Source: CALNXN01 sp942490645 (lineage in GTDB: Bacteria > Pseudomonadota > Alphaproteobacteria > Rhodobacterales > Rhodobacteraceae). Taken from it: a DNA stretch of 64,000 nt. The stretch is taken from contig CALNXN010000011.1 in the NCBI GenBank assembly GCA_942490645.1, positions 186,001 through 250,000 on the forward strand, written 5' to 3'. The notes beneath the pieces are model-generated. The model was not told the origin of the DNA and searched no databases. It saw nothing but the letters and a program-made list of their open reading frames with translations. The position numbers and the translations under genes are program-made. Below, piece after piece: positions 17,082 through 26,548 of this stretch (position 1 is its first letter; each line of letters opens with the position of its first letter).

Positions 17082-18188
17082 ATGGCACTATCTCCGCTGA
17101 ACCAACGCCGTTGGCGTAACTTCAAGCGCAATCGCCGCGCGTATTGGTCGCTTTGGATATTCGCGGTGCTGTTCGGCATTTCGCTCTTGGCGGAGTTCGT
17201 GGCCAACGACAAACCAATCTTGGTAAGCTATCAGGGCGAGTTTTATGCGCCGGTGTTCAAGTTTTATCCCGAAACAACGTTCGGTGGTGATTTTCAGACC
17301 GAAGCAGTTTACCGCGACCCAGAGGTGCAATGCCTGATTGCCACAGGCGGGCTGGACCTGTGTTTCGATGATCCCGAAGGCTACATCGAGGATGCCGAGG
17401 ACGGTATGATCGAGGGGGAGGCCATCACCAAGGGCTGGGCGCTCTGGCCGATCATCCCTTATTCCTATGACACGGCTGTCGACAGGCCCGGGGCGGCCCC
17501 TTTGCCACCCAACGGTGAAAACTGGCTGGGCACCGATGGCACCAAACGCGATGTCATGGCGCGGGTCATTCATGGGTTCCGTTTGTCGATCGCCTTCACG
17601 TTGTTGGTCACTGGGGCCTCGACCATTCTCGGGATTATGGCGGGGGCTGTGCAGGGTTATTTTGGTGGTTGGACGGATTTGATATTCCAGCGGATTATCG
17701 AAATCTGGAGCGCAACACCGTCGCTATACGTGATCATCATCATGTTCGCGGTTCTGGGGCGAAGTTTCTGGCTTCTTGTCGGGCTGTTGGTCCTCTTTGG
17801 ATGGGTCGGGCTGGTGGGCGTTGTACGTGCCGAATTTTTGCGCGCGCGGAACCTTGAATATGTGCGCGCCGCGCGTGCCCTTGGGGTCAGCAACACCACC
17901 ATCATGTTCCGCCACATGCTGCCCAACGCCATGGTGGCGACGGTTACGTTTCTGCCCTTCATCATCACGGGGACGATTTCATCTCTGGCGGTTTTGGATT
18001 TTCTTGGGTTCGGCCTGCCTGCGTCGGCCCCGTCCTTGGGCGAGTTGACGCTACAGGCCAAGCAGAACCTGCAAGCGCCTTGGCTGGCATTTACAGCGTT
18101 TTTCACCTTTGCGATCATGCTGTCGCTCTTGGTCTTCATTTTTGAGGGTGTGCGTGACGCGTTTGATCCCAGAAAGATCTTCTCGTGA
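17082..18188 (+). CDS. yejE: Peptide ABC transporter permease YejE
   Basis: Second permease (368 residues). One N-terminal helix is followed by a large periplasmic domain (about residues 40-160) including two cysteines (VQCLIATGG, DLCFDD) that could form a disulfide, then five helices with the EAA loop (YVRAARALGVSNTTIMFRHMLPN). E. coli YejE is about 340 residues, so the periplasmic part is a little longer here. Start MALSPLNQRRWRNFKRNRRA; its TGA overlaps the GTG of yejF. Confidence 0.94.
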   Translation: MALSPLNQRRWRNFKRNRRAYWSLWIFAVLFGISLLAEFVANDKPILVSYQGEFYAPVFKFYPETTFGGDFQTEAVYRDPEVQCLIATGGLDLCFDDPEGYIEDAEDGMIEGEAITKGWALWPIIPYSYDTAVDRPGAAPLPPNGENWLGTDGTKRDVMARVIHGFRLSIAFTLLVTGASTILGIMAGAVQGYFGGWTDLIFQRIIEIWSATPSLYVIIIMFAVLGRSFWLLVGLLVLFGWVGLVGVVRAEFLRARNLEYVRAARALGVSNTTIMFRHMLPNAMVATVTFLPFIITGTISSLAVLDFLGFGLPASAPSLGELTLQAKQNLQAPWLAFTAFFTFAIMLSLLVFIFEGVRDAFDPRKIFS

Positions 18189-19765
18189 GTGCAATTCTGG
18201 ACGTCAAAGACCTGCGGGTAAGCTTTCGTCAGGATGGCCAACTGACCGAGGCTGTCAAAGGTGTGAGTTTTTCGGTCAACCGCGGAGAAACCGTAGCATT
18301 GGTTGGCGAATCCGGGTCTGGCAAATCGGTGTCAGCCCTGTCCACGGTGTCGTTGCTGGGTGATAGCGCCGAGGTTTCTGGTTCCGTCACCTATGACGGC
18401 CAACAGATGATCGGTGCCGATGAACGCCTGTTGCGTAAGGTGCGCGGCAACGACATCAGCTTTATCTTTCAAGAGCCGATGACATCGCTGAACCCGTTGC
18501 ATACGATCGAAAAGCAACTGGCCGAAAGCCTTGCCCTGCATCAGGGGATCGTTGGGACGGACGCGCGGGCCAAGATCATCGAATTGCTGGAACAGGTCGG
18601 CATTCAGGACGCCGAGAGCCGTCTTGGCAGCTATGCACACCAGCTTTCGGGGGGGCAACGGCAGCGGGTCATGATTGCGATGGCTCTGGCCAATGAGCCG
18701 GATGTGCTGATTGCCGATGAGCCAACGACGGCGTTGGACGTCACAATTCAGGCGCAGATTCTTGAACTGCTCAAAGACCTCAAGGACCGGATGGGTATGG
18801 GGTTGCTCTTTATCACGCATGATCTCGGGATCGTGCGCCGGATCGCGGACCGGGTCTGCGTCATGCAAAATGGCGAGATTGTGGAGCAAGGGCCAACGGC
18901 CGAGATTTTCGATGCGCCGCAACACCGCTATACGCAAAAACTGTTGAGCGCAGAGCCGAAAGGCACGCCGGACCCAGTCGCGGAGCGTGCCGAGGTGATC
19001 GCCGAAACCGAACATCTGAAAGTGTGGTTCCCGATCCAGCGCGGTTTGCTGCGCCGTACGGTTGGTTACGTGAAAGCTGTGAACGACGCCACGATTTCGG
19101 TGCGCGCGGGAGAGACCCTTGGGATTGTCGGCGAATCCGGATCGGGCAAGACGACATTGGCGTTGGCCATCATGCGCCTGATCGCCTCAGAGGGCGGCAT
19201 CACCTATATGGGTCAGGACATCCGCGCCTGGTCCACGCGCGAATTGCGCCGCTTGCGCAAGGATATGCAGATCGTGTTTCAGGATCCCTTCGGATCGCTT
19301 TCGCCGCGTCTGACCTGCGCGCAGATTATTTCCGAAGGGCTGACTGTGCATAAGGTCGATGAGACCCGGAACCAGCGCGACTTGGTGCGGGAGGTCATGC
19401 TGGAAGTCGGGCTCGACCCCGACACGATGGACCGTTATCCGCATGAGTTTTCAGGCGGCCAGAGGCAGCGGATTGCTATTGCGCGCGCGATGGTGCTGCG
19501 CCCGAGACTGCTGGTTCTGGACGAGCCGACCAGCGCGCTGGACATGACGGTGCAGGTGCAGATTGTTGAACTGCTGCGAGACCTGCAAAAGAAATACGGG
19601 CTGGCCTATTTGTTCATCAGCCACGACCTGAAAGTCGTACGCGCAATGTCTCACAAGGTGATGGTGATGAAGCGTGGCGATGTCGTTGAATATGGCGCGT
19701 CCGAGGACCTGTTCCTTTCGCCAAAGACAGAGTACACCCGCACGCTTTTGCAGGCGACTGGCTGA
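18185..19765 (+). CDS. yejF: Peptide ABC transporter ATP-binding protein YejF (two ATPase domains)
   Basis: A 526-residue fusion of two ABC ATPases powering YejBE. Domain 1: GESGSGKS, signature LSGGQRQR, Walker B LIADEPTTALD. Domain 2 (from about residue 275): GESGSGKTT, FSGGQRQR, LVLDEPTSALD. The GTG start at 18185 overlaps the yejE stop (GTGA), indicating translational coupling. Convergent with hemN, 13 bases apart, without a visible terminator. Confidence 0.95.
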   Translation: MSAILDVKDLRVSFRQDGQLTEAVKGVSFSVNRGETVALVGESGSGKSVSALSTVSLLGDSAEVSGSVTYDGQQMIGADERLLRKVRGNDISFIFQEPMTSLNPLHTIEKQLAESLALHQGIVGTDARAKIIELLEQVGIQDAESRLGSYAHQLSGGQRQRVMIAMALANEPDVLIADEPTTALDVTIQAQILELLKDLKDRMGMGLLFITHDLGIVRRIADRVCVMQNGEIVEQGPTAEIFDAPQHRYTQKLLSAEPKGTPDPVAERAEVIAETEHLKVWFPIQRGLLRRTVGYVKAVNDATISVRAGETLGIVGESGSGKTTLALAIMRLIASEGGITYMGQDIRAWSTRELRRLRKDMQIVFQDPFGSLSPRLTCAQIISEGLTVHKVDETRNQRDLVREVMLEVGLDPDTMDRYPHEFSGGQRQRIAIARAMVLRPRLLVLDEPTSALDMTVQVQIVELLRDLQKKYGLAYLFISHDLKVVRAMSHKVMVMKRGDVVEYGASEDLFLSPKTEYTRTLLQATG

Positions 19766-19778
19766 TCCACTGGAAGGC

Positions 19779-21134
19779 CTAAATCGCCGAGGAGTGTCCT
19801 GCGGACGACATGTCGTAGGCGTCGAAGTGGCGTGCAATGATGCGGGTCAGCGGCCTGCCGGGTGGGCGAATATGGAGCCGGTCCGTGGTCAGCTGAACCA
19901 GCCCCTCAAAGGCACCTGCCGCGTCCGTCAGCATTGGCATCAGCTTATCTTCGGCATCGGGAAACTGTGCCAAAATTTCGTCCGTCCGGATTTCGAAGTC
20001 GCACATCAGCGCTTCGATCAAGCGCCCGCGCAGTTTGTCATCCTGCGTAAAGACATGACCACGCGTGGTGGAAAACTGGCCATTTCGGATGGCTTTGGTG
20101 TGATCTGATGTGCCAGGCGCATTCTGCGCAAAGCCCTGCGGAAAGCGCGAGATCGACGATGCACCCAGACCGATCAAAACGTCGGACTGGTCATCGGTGT
20201 AGCCTTGGAAATTGCGTCGCAGCTTGCCCGCTCGCGCGGCCTTGGCCAGCCCGTCGGATTGGATGGCGAAATGGTCGATGCCAATCTCTGCATAGCCGTC
20301 CCATTTGAACAGTTTGCGCGCGGTCTCAAAAAGCTCCAGCCGTTCTTGTGGCGTGGGCAGGGCGTCAGATGGGATCAGCGATTGACGGCGCGCCATCCAT
20401 GGCACGTGCGCATATCCATAGAGAGCAACGCGGTCCGGGTTCAGGCTGAGAAGTTTCTGAACGCTGGCTGTGATCTTGGACGTGTTCTGATGTGGCAGGC
20501 CGAACAGAATATCTGCATTGAGCGATTGAATGCCCGTCGCGCGCAACATGTCGGCGGCTTGCCGGGTGATTTCAAAGCTTTGGATCCTGCCGATCGTTGT
20601 TTGGATATCGGCATCGAAATCCTGAACACCGATAGATGCGCGTGTCATCCCAGCCGCAGCCAACGCATCGACGCGGGGCTGATCAACTTCATTGGGATCA
20701 ATCTCAACCGAGAACTCCGCATTTGGAGCCAACGGCAGCACGTCAAAGACGGCTTTGGCGAGCCGTGTGATCATATCAGGCTTCAGCAAAGTCGGTGTGC
20801 CGCCGCCCCAGTGCATGCGGCTCAGCGTCACGCCCTCGGGTAAAGTTTCGCCCAGCAAGGCGATCTCAGTGAGCAGTGTTTCAAGGTAGGATGCGACAGG
20901 CTTGTCACTTTGTGTTCCTTGCGTTCGGCAGGCGCAGAACCAGCACAGCCGGCGGCAGAAAGGCACATGAATATAAAGGGAAATCTGACCGTTCTCGGGA
21001 ACGGCCGTGATCCAGTCTCTGAACTTTCCGGCATCGACTCCGCCGCCGAATTGCGGGGCTGTCGGATAGCTTGTATATCGTGGCACCTTGGCGTCGAAGA
21101 GGCCGAGTTTCGCAAGTTTGGATGTCGTATACAT
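19779..21134 (-). CDS. hemN: Oxygen-independent coproporphyrinogen III oxidase
   Basis: Radical-SAM enzyme making protoporphyrinogen IX under low oxygen, 451 residues, the full HemN length. The iron-sulfur/SAM site is CRRLCWFCACRTQ (a CX3CX2C motif with the extra HemN cysteine), with HWGGGTPTLL, EIDPNEV and SIGVQDF following. It is divergent from fnrL; an FNR box centred 64 bp from its start and an overlapping TGTCA palindrome imply control by oxygen. The window also contains the aerobic enzyme hemF. Confidence 0.96.
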   Translation of the reverse strand: MYTTSKLAKLGLFDAKVPRYTSYPTAPQFGGGVDAGKFRDWITAVPENGQISLYIHVPFCRRLCWFCACRTQGTQSDKPVASYLETLLTEIALLGETLPEGVTLSRMHWGGGTPTLLKPDMITRLAKAVFDVLPLAPNAEFSVEIDPNEVDQPRVDALAAAGMTRASIGVQDFDADIQTTIGRIQSFEITRQAADMLRATGIQSLNADILFGLPHQNTSKITASVQKLLSLNPDRVALYGYAHVPWMARRQSLIPSDALPTPQERLELFETARKLFKWDGYAEIGIDHFAIQSDGLAKAARAGKLRRNFQGYTDDQSDVLIGLGASSISRFPQGFAQNAPGTSDHTKAIRNGQFSTTRGHVFTQDDKLRGRLIEALMCDFEIRTDEILAQFPDAEDKLMPMLTDAAGAFEGLVQLTTDRLHIRPPGRPLTRIIARHFDAYDMSSAGHSSAI

Positions 21135-21179
21135 AATTACCCTATCTCCAGGTGCGTAGGGCTTGTGTAAACCTGCACA

Positions 21180-21197
21180 TGTCAGTTAACATTGACA
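21180..21197. promoter_or_regulatory. PpsR/CrtJ-type palindrome in the hemN-fnrL gap
   Basis: TGTCAGTTAACATTGACA has the form TGTCA-N8-TGACA, i.e. TGT-N12-ACA, the known consensus of the PpsR/CrtJ regulators of photosynthesis and tetrapyrrole genes. It overlaps the FNR box by six bases. An equally spaced perfect copy precedes hemF. Confidence 0.6.
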
Positions 21198-21205
21198 CAG
21201 ATCAA
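21192..21205. promoter_or_regulatory. FNR/FnrL box between hemN and fnrL
   Basis: TTGACACAGATCAA matches the TTGA(T/C)-N4-ATCAA type FnrL site and is identical to the one before ccoN. It lies close to the fnrL start (autorepression plausible) and about 64 bp from the hemN start (activation at -41.5 plausible). Confidence 0.85.
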
Positions 21206-21220
21206 CATGGAGTGCGCGCC

Positions 21221-21964
21221 ATGCAAAACGTCCCATCTTTGGCACAGAAAGACTGTGTCGACTGTCCAATCCGTCACCGTGCCGTTTGTGCGCGCTGTGA
21301 ACCTGACGAATTGGAACGCCTTGAGGATATCAAGTATTACCGCAGTTTTTCTGCGGGCCAGACGGTCATGTGGTCAGGTGACCGTATGGAATTCGTGGCC
21401 TCTGTGGTGTCAGGCGTCGCAACGCTGACACAGACCATGGAGGACGGGCGCACGCAGATGGTTGGGCTTTTGCTGCCGTCTGATTTCGTAGGCCGTCCGG
21501 GCCGCGATTCAGCAGCATATACCGTGACAGCGACAACAGATCTGCTGATGTGTTGTTTCCGGCGCAAACCGTTTGAGGACATGATGAGCACGACGCCGCA
21601 TGTGGCGCACCGTTTGCTTGAAATGACGCTGGACGAGCTGGATGCTGCGCGCGAATGGATGTTGGTATTGGGCCGCAAGACCGCGCGGGAAAAGATTTCG
21701 AGCCTACTATTGATCATTGCTCGGCGTGATGCCGTTCTGAACAAAACCGCCAACTGTAGCTCGCTGGAGTTTGATCTTCCGCTGACGCGCGAAGCGATGT
21801 CGGACTATTTGGGCCTTACGCTGGAAACGGTCAGTCGTCAGATGTCGGCGCTGCGCAAGGATGGTGTGATCAAGCTGAAGGGCAAACGTGAAGTCATCGT
21901 GCCTGACATGGATGTGCTTATGGAAGAAGCCGGCGACGACTCAGATGGCGGTATGCTGAGCTGA
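21221..21964 (+). CDS. fnrL: FnrL, oxygen-sensing CRP/FNR-family regulator
   Basis: 247-residue iron-sulfur regulator switching genes on or off under low oxygen. The N-terminal cysteines (DCVDCPIRHRAVCARCE) and a central Cys (LLMCCF) supply the 4Fe-4S ligands. A cAMP-receptor-like beta roll follows, then a C-terminal HTH (LPLTREAMSDYLGLTLETVSRQ) with the E-x-x-SR recognition pattern of FNR. ATG 21221 follows GGAG at 8 bases; upstream in-frame codons lie in the regulatory region. The hemN-fnrL-uspA-cco neighbourhood matches Rhodobacter. Confidence 0.96.
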   Translation: MQNVPSLAQKDCVDCPIRHRAVCARCEPDELERLEDIKYYRSFSAGQTVMWSGDRMEFVASVVSGVATLTQTMEDGRTQMVGLLLPSDFVGRPGRDSAAYTVTATTDLLMCCFRRKPFEDMMSTTPHVAHRLLEMTLDELDAAREWMLVLGRKTAREKISSLLLIIARRDAVLNKTANCSSLEFDLPLTREAMSDYLGLTLETVSRQMSALRKDGVIKLKGKREVIVPDMDVLMEEAGDDSDGGMLS

Positions 21965-22045
21965 CGCCTGGCTGATCCAATACTCTTGACAACAAAAGGT
22001 CCGCCCGCACGCGACAAGGTGTGGTTTGGCGCGCGGGGCGTGTCT

Positions 22046-22882
22046 TCAGTGCGCCATCAAAACCGGAACGGACGCGTGTTCAAGCATGTACCGCGTGGCG
22101 CCACCCAAAACGGCTTCTCTAAAGCGCGAATGGCCATATCCCCCCATAACTAACATGTCAGCACCGATGTCAGTGATGTGGCGCAGCAATACGTCGCCTA
22201 CACGCTGGCCGCTGCGAGTCATGACCTGAATGTCGCAATTCACCCCGTGGCGCGCCAGCATTACAGCAAGCATACCGCCTGGATCCGAGCGATCGGGACC
22301 ATGGGTGGGTGGGTCAATGACCGCGATATGAACCGAGTTGGCGGCAATCAGGAACGGCAACGCAGCACGCACGGCTCGCAACGCCTCGTTGCTTTCGTTC
22401 CAGGCAATCACGACGTTGTCGGGCATGCCGGGTTTTGCGCCTTCGGGTACACACAAGGTCGGAACGGCAGCATTAAACAGCAACGCTTCGAGCACGATAT
22501 GCTCTTCGGCCCCGCGTTTGTCGCCGTAGGGCAAAGCAGCAACCGCCAGATCGGAAAACCGGGCGGCGCGTGACGCAGGCGCGCCAGCATCCGGGATGGA
22601 TGCGACAGCGCATTGTGCGCCCCACAAGATGCCTGCCTTATCGAGGTCCGGTTTGATCTCTGTCCGGATTGCTTCGGCGCGTGTCTGCGCCTGTTCGATG
22701 GCGTTTTGCATGATCAAAGCGTTCGCGCCTACCTCGTAGTAGCTGCCTGTTGAGCGATCGATGCCGATGCACATCACATCCAGATGAGCATCTTGAGCGA
22801 GGCAAAGTGCTTGTGCGTATTTCAACGCAGGCGATGCGATCTCGGCGTCCGTCACAGGGGTGAAGATGGTTTTATAGGCCAA
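22046..22882 (-). CDS. Universal stress protein (tandem UspA)
   Basis: 278-residue cytoplasmic protein of two UspA-like halves, the second with the ATP-binding-type motif MGGYGHSRFREAVLGGATR. The start is taken as TTG 22882 (AYKTIFTPVTD), because AAAGGAGCAGGACG precedes it; the longer frame to an ATG at 22957 crosses the FNR-regulated promoter zone. Divergent from ccoNOQP, with the FNR box between them, so both units could respond to oxygen. The same gene accompanies fnrL and cco in Rhodobacter. Confidence 0.9.
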   Translation of the reverse strand: MAYKTIFTPVTDAEIASPALKYAQALCLAQDAHLDVMCIGIDRSTGSYYEVGANALIMQNAIEQAQTRAEAIRTEIKPDLDKAGILWGAQCAVASIPDAGAPASRAARFSDLAVAALPYGDKRGAEEHIVLEALLFNAAVPTLCVPEGAKPGMPDNVVIAWNESNEALRAVRAALPFLIAANSVHIAVIDPPTHGPDRSDPGGMLAVMLARHGVNCDIQVMTRSGQRVGDVLLRHITDIGADMLVMGGYGHSRFREAVLGGATRYMLEHASVPVLMAH

Positions 22883-22975
22883 CGTCCTGCTCCTTTTCAG
22901 TGTCAGTATCCCCTCAGGATAATACCGGACAACACGCGTCGCTTTGATCCCGGTCACTCAGAAAAGGCCAGACCA

Positions 22976-22989
22976 TTGACACAGATCAA
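22976..22989. promoter_or_regulatory. FNR/FnrL box upstream of ccoN and uspA
   Basis: TTGACACAGATCAA, base-for-base the same as the hemN-fnrL box. It is 99 bases upstream of the ccoN ATG and 93 from the uspA start, suited to activating either side. Confidence 0.88.
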
Positions 22990-23088
22990 GGTTTGGAGCC
23001 GGGGGACGGGGCAAACCCGTCGCATAAGGTCAAGAAACCTGCCGGGCGAAATGTATGCGCGGTGGAGCGAGACGGAAGGGACGCAAAG

Positions 23089-24690
23089 ATGTCGAATTAT
23101 ATCAAGCTGATCGCGCTGGCGCTGGTCATGCTTTTTGCAATGCTCGGCGCCAGTTACGCACGCGATATCGCATATCAGGTGCATATGGTGCTGATCCTGG
23201 CAGTGGCGGGGGGGATGTTTGTCTGGACCCTGCGCCGCACTGATGAACCAGCCATGCCGATACCGCAGAATGAGTACTTTGATTCTGTTGTACGCGCGGG
23301 CGTGATTGCCACGGCGTTTTGGGGGGTGACGGGGTTTCTCGTCGGCGTTGTAATCGCCTTCCAGCTCGCCTTTCCATCGCTCAACTTCGAATGGGCACAA
23401 GGATATGCCAACTTCGGGCGGCTCAGACCACTGCATACCTCTGCGGTGATTTTTGCGTTTGGGGGCAATGCGTTGATCGCCACAGCCTTCTTTGTGGTTC
23501 AGCGGACCTCAGCTGCGCGGCTGTGGGGCGGTAATCTTGGCTGGTTCGTCTTTTGGGGCTACCAGCTCTTTATCGTTCTTGCGGCCACCGGTTATCTCCT
23601 GGGCGGCACTCAGTCCAAAGAATACGCAGAACCAGAATGGTATGTTGATCTGTGGCTGACAGTCGTTTGGCTGGCATTTCTTGCCACGTTCCTCGGGACT
23701 ATCGTCAAGCGCAAGGAACCGCATATCTACGTGGCCAACTGGTTCTATCTCGCGTTCATCGTCACTGTGGCGATGTTGCATGTGGTCAATAACATCTCGA
23801 TCCCGGTTTCGATCTGGGGTTCCAAATCGGTGCAGGTCTTTTCCGGCGTGCAGGATGCGATGGTGCAGTGGTGGTATGGTCACAACGCGGTGGGCTTCTT
23901 CCTGACCGCCGGGTTCCTTGGCATGATGTACTATTTCGTACCCAAGCAAGCCGAGCGACCTGTCTTCAGCTACAAGTTGTCGATCATCCACTTCTGGGCG
24001 CTGATCTTCTTGTATATCTGGGCGGGTCCGCACCACTTGCATTACACCGCTCTGCCGGATTGGGCTTCGACCCTTGGCATGGTGTTCTCCATCGTGCTGT
24101 GGATGCCCAGCTGGGGCGGAATGATCAACGGTCTGATGACGCTGCAAGGCGCGTGGGACAAGTTGCGCACCGACCCTGTGATCCGGATGATGGTGATCTC
24201 GATCGGGTTCTACGGCATGTCGACCTTTGAAGGGCCGATGATGTCGATCCGTGCGGTCAACTCGCTGTCGCATTACACCGACTGGACCATTGGTCACGTG
24301 CACTCCGGCGCGCTTGGCTGGAATGGCATGATCACCTTTGGCGCGCTTTACTACCTGACACCTGTCTTGTGGAAACGTGAGCGGCTCTACAGCCTCAGCC
24401 TTGTGAGCTGGCACTTCTGGCTGGCCACAATCGGTATCGTGCTCTACGCGGCCTCGATGTGGGTAACCGGTATCATGGAAGGCCTGATGTGGCGCGAAGT
24501 GGATGCAAACGGCTTCCTCGTGAACAGCTTTGCCGACACCGTGAGCGCCAAGTTCCCGATGTATGTGGTGCGTGGTCTGGGAGGTGTGTTGTTCCTCTCT
24601 GGTGCACTCATCATGTGTTATAACCTGTGGATGACTGTCCGCGCGGCGCCTGCCAAGGCCCCGCTCGCGACAGCCGTCCCTGCTGAATAA
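23089..24690 (+). CDS. ccoN: Cytochrome cbb3 oxidase subunit I (CcoN)
   Basis: Catalytic haem-copper subunit of the high-affinity oxidase, 533 residues and about 12 membrane helices. Conserved His-bearing segments include RPLHTSAVIFAFGGN, WWYGHNAVGFFLT, AGPHHLHYTALPDW, and TIGHVHSGALGWNG. ATG 23089 (MSNYIKLIALALV) follows GGAAGGGACGCAAAG; the longer frame to 22993 is leader. First gene of ccoNOQP, expressed under low oxygen through the FNR box. Confidence 0.98.
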   Translation: MSNYIKLIALALVMLFAMLGASYARDIAYQVHMVLILAVAGGMFVWTLRRTDEPAMPIPQNEYFDSVVRAGVIATAFWGVTGFLVGVVIAFQLAFPSLNFEWAQGYANFGRLRPLHTSAVIFAFGGNALIATAFFVVQRTSAARLWGGNLGWFVFWGYQLFIVLAATGYLLGGTQSKEYAEPEWYVDLWLTVVWLAFLATFLGTIVKRKEPHIYVANWFYLAFIVTVAMLHVVNNISIPVSIWGSKSVQVFSGVQDAMVQWWYGHNAVGFFLTAGFLGMMYYFVPKQAERPVFSYKLSIIHFWALIFLYIWAGPHHLHYTALPDWASTLGMVFSIVLWMPSWGGMINGLMTLQGAWDKLRTDPVIRMMVISIGFYGMSTFEGPMMSIRAVNSLSHYTDWTIGHVHSGALGWNGMITFGALYYLTPVLWKRERLYSLSLVSWHFWLATIGIVLYAASMWVTGIMEGLMWREVDANGFLVNSFADTVSAKFPMYVVRGLGGVLFLSGALIMCYNLWMTVRAAPAKAPLATAVPAE

Positions 24691-24704
24691 GGGGGCGACA
24701 ATTC

Positions 24705-25430
24705 ATGTCCATTCTCAGCAAACACAAGATCCTTGAAACCAACGCCACCTTGCTGCTGATCTTCAGCTTTCTGGTGGTCACGATCGGCGGGTTGGTGCAG
24801 ATCACCCCGCTGTTCTGGCTGGAAAACACGATCGAAGAAGTGGAAGGCATGCGCCCCTACTCTCCGTTGGAGTTGACTGGTCGCGACGTCTATGTCCGGG
24901 AGGGCTGCTATGTCTGCCACTCCCAGATGATCCGGCCAATGCGTGACGAAGTCGAACGCTATGGTCACTACTCGTTGGCGGCGGAATCGATGTACGACCA
25001 CCCGTTCCAGTGGGGCTCCAAGCGCACCGGGCCTGATCTGGCGCGTGTGGGTGGGCGCTATTCAGATGACTGGCACATTGACCACCTGCGCGACCCGCAG
25101 TCAGTGGTGCCGGAATCGATCATGCCCAAGTACGGCTTTCTTGAGCGCAAACTGATTGAGCCGGAGCATGTGGCGGAATTGATGTCCGTCCACAGGTTGG
25201 TGGGCGTGCCTTATACGGACGAAATGATCGAAGTGGCGGCTGCTGACTTCCGCGCCCAAGCGGACCCGGACAGCGATTTCGACGATATGCTGGAACGCTA
25301 TCCAGGCGCGCAGGTGCGCAACTTTGATGGCCAACCCGGTATTTCCGAAGCGGATGCGTTGATTGCCTACTTGCAAATGTTGGGCACGTTGGTCGATTTT
25401 TCGACCTTCACACCTGACGCCAGCCGGTAA
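24705..25430 (+). CDS. ccoO: Cytochrome cbb3 oxidase subunit II (CcoO)
   Basis: Monohaem cytochrome c subunit, 241 residues, with one N-terminal membrane helix and haem motif CYVCH in REGCYVCHSQMIRPM; the likely Met ligand is in PESIMPKYGFL. Fourteen bases after ccoN. It accepts electrons from CcoP and passes them to CcoN. Confidence 0.98.
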   Translation: MSILSKHKILETNATLLLIFSFLVVTIGGLVQITPLFWLENTIEEVEGMRPYSPLELTGRDVYVREGCYVCHSQMIRPMRDEVERYGHYSLAAESMYDHPFQWGSKRTGPDLARVGGRYSDDWHIDHLRDPQSVVPESIMPKYGFLERKLIEPEHVAELMSVHRLVGVPYTDEMIEVAAADFRAQADPDSDFDDMLERYPGAQVRNFDGQPGISEADALIAYLQMLGTLVDFSTFTPDASR

Positions 25431-25442
25431 GGGAGAGAGACC

Positions 25443-25628
25443 ATGGAAACCTATTCCCTGCTTCGCGAATTTGCCGACAGTTGGATGTTGCTTGTGCTTT
25501 TCACGGTGTTTGTGGGTGTCTTTATCTGGGTGATCCGCCCGGGCAGCAGCAAGATCCACCGTGACACGGCCAATATTCCATTCCGGCATGATGACAGACC
25601 CGCCCCATCCGAGGAGGCAAACAAATGA
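25443..25628 (+). CDS. ccoQ: Cytochrome cbb3 oxidase subunit CcoQ
   Basis: 61-residue single-helix subunit (METYSLLREFADSWMLLVLF...), with a short polar C-terminus. It stabilises the complex or signals its state. Ribosome site GGGAGAGACC; stop overlaps the ccoP ATG (ATGA). Confidence 0.95.
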   Translation: METYSLLREFADSWMLLVLFTVFVGVFIWVIRPGSSKIHRDTANIPFRHDDRPAPSEEANK

Positions 25629-26491
25629 GTAAGAAACCTGATCACAGCAAAGACGAACCGGATACCACCGGCCACGTCTGGGACGGGATCGAAGAATACG
25701 ACAATCCTATGCCGCGGTGGTGGCTGTGGACATTCTACGCGACGATCATTTGGGGGATCGCCTATACCATCGCCTACCCGGCGTGGCCTTTGGTGTCCTC
25801 TGCGACGGCTGGTATACTTGGTTATTCCACCCGTGGTGAAGTCGCCGCTGAAATCGCCCGGGTCGAAGAAAGCAATGCTGAGATCAACGCGCAACTTGCG
25901 TCTCTTGAGCTAACCGAATTGCCCGGAAACGCGGAGTTGAACAGTTACGCTGTGTCCGCGGGTGCGGCTGTGTTCCGGTCCTACTGTTCACAGTGCCACG
26001 GCTCGGGTGCGGCGGGGGCTGTTGGGTATCCCAACCTTTTGGATGATGATTGGCTTTGGGGGGGTGACATCGAAAACATCCACCTGACGATTGCTCATGG
26101 CATCCGGAACGAAGATGACGATGACGCGCGCTATTCCGAGATGCCTGCGTTCGGCGAAATTCTCGAGCCTGAAGAAATTGTGCAGGTGGTGAACTATGTT
26201 CAAACGCTTGCCGGTGGGCAGGCGGAAGACCCAACAGCGGCAGCCGCCGGAGCAGAGGTCTTTCTGGACAATTGTTCGTCCTGCCACGGCGAAGAGGGCT
26301 TGGGTGACCGCGAGCTTGGTGCGCCCAATCTTGCGGATGCGATCTGGCTGTACGGAGGGGACTACGAGACCCTGACAGAGACCGTGACCTATAGCCGATA
26401 TGGGGTCATGCCGCCTTGGACACAGCGTTTGTCAGAGGCTGAAATCCGTGCGGTAGCGCTCTATGTGCATCAGCTTGGTGGCGGTGAATAA
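25625..26491 (+). CDS. ccoP: Cytochrome cbb3 oxidase subunit III (CcoP)
   Basis: Dihaem cytochrome c, 288 residues. Conserved N-terminus (GHVWDGIEEYDNPMPRWWLW), a membrane helix, then two haem domains with CSQCHG and CSSCHG and Met ligands near YSEMPAFGEIL and GVMPPWTQRL. Overlaps ccoQ by 4 bases. A strong terminator follows, so ccoG, which directly follows ccoP in Rhodobacter, is transcribed separately here. Confidence 0.98.
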   Translation: MSKKPDHSKDEPDTTGHVWDGIEEYDNPMPRWWLWTFYATIIWGIAYTIAYPAWPLVSSATAGILGYSTRGEVAAEIARVEESNAEINAQLASLELTELPGNAELNSYAVSAGAAVFRSYCSQCHGSGAAGAVGYPNLLDDDWLWGGDIENIHLTIAHGIRNEDDDDARYSEMPAFGEILEPEEIVQVVNYVQTLAGGQAEDPTAAAAGAEVFLDNCSSCHGEEGLGDRELGAPNLADAIWLYGGDYETLTETVTYSRYGVMPPWTQRLSEAEIRAVALYVHQLGGGE

Positions 26492-26516
26492 CGACCAACT
26501 ACACCTGAGATGGTTT

Positions 26517-26548
26517 GGGCCTCCGGACGAAAGTCCGGAGGCCTTTTC
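26517..26548 (+). terminator. Terminator of ccoNOQP
   Basis: GGCCTCCGGAC and GTCCGGAGGCC form a perfect stem around a 4-6 base loop, followed by TTTTC, about 25 bases after the ccoP stop. Confidence 0.93.

Noticed and set aside
23509..24414. 301-codon minus-strand frame opposite ccoN
   Set aside because: Shadow of ccoN: low-complexity His/Gln/Arg content and no ribosome site or domain.
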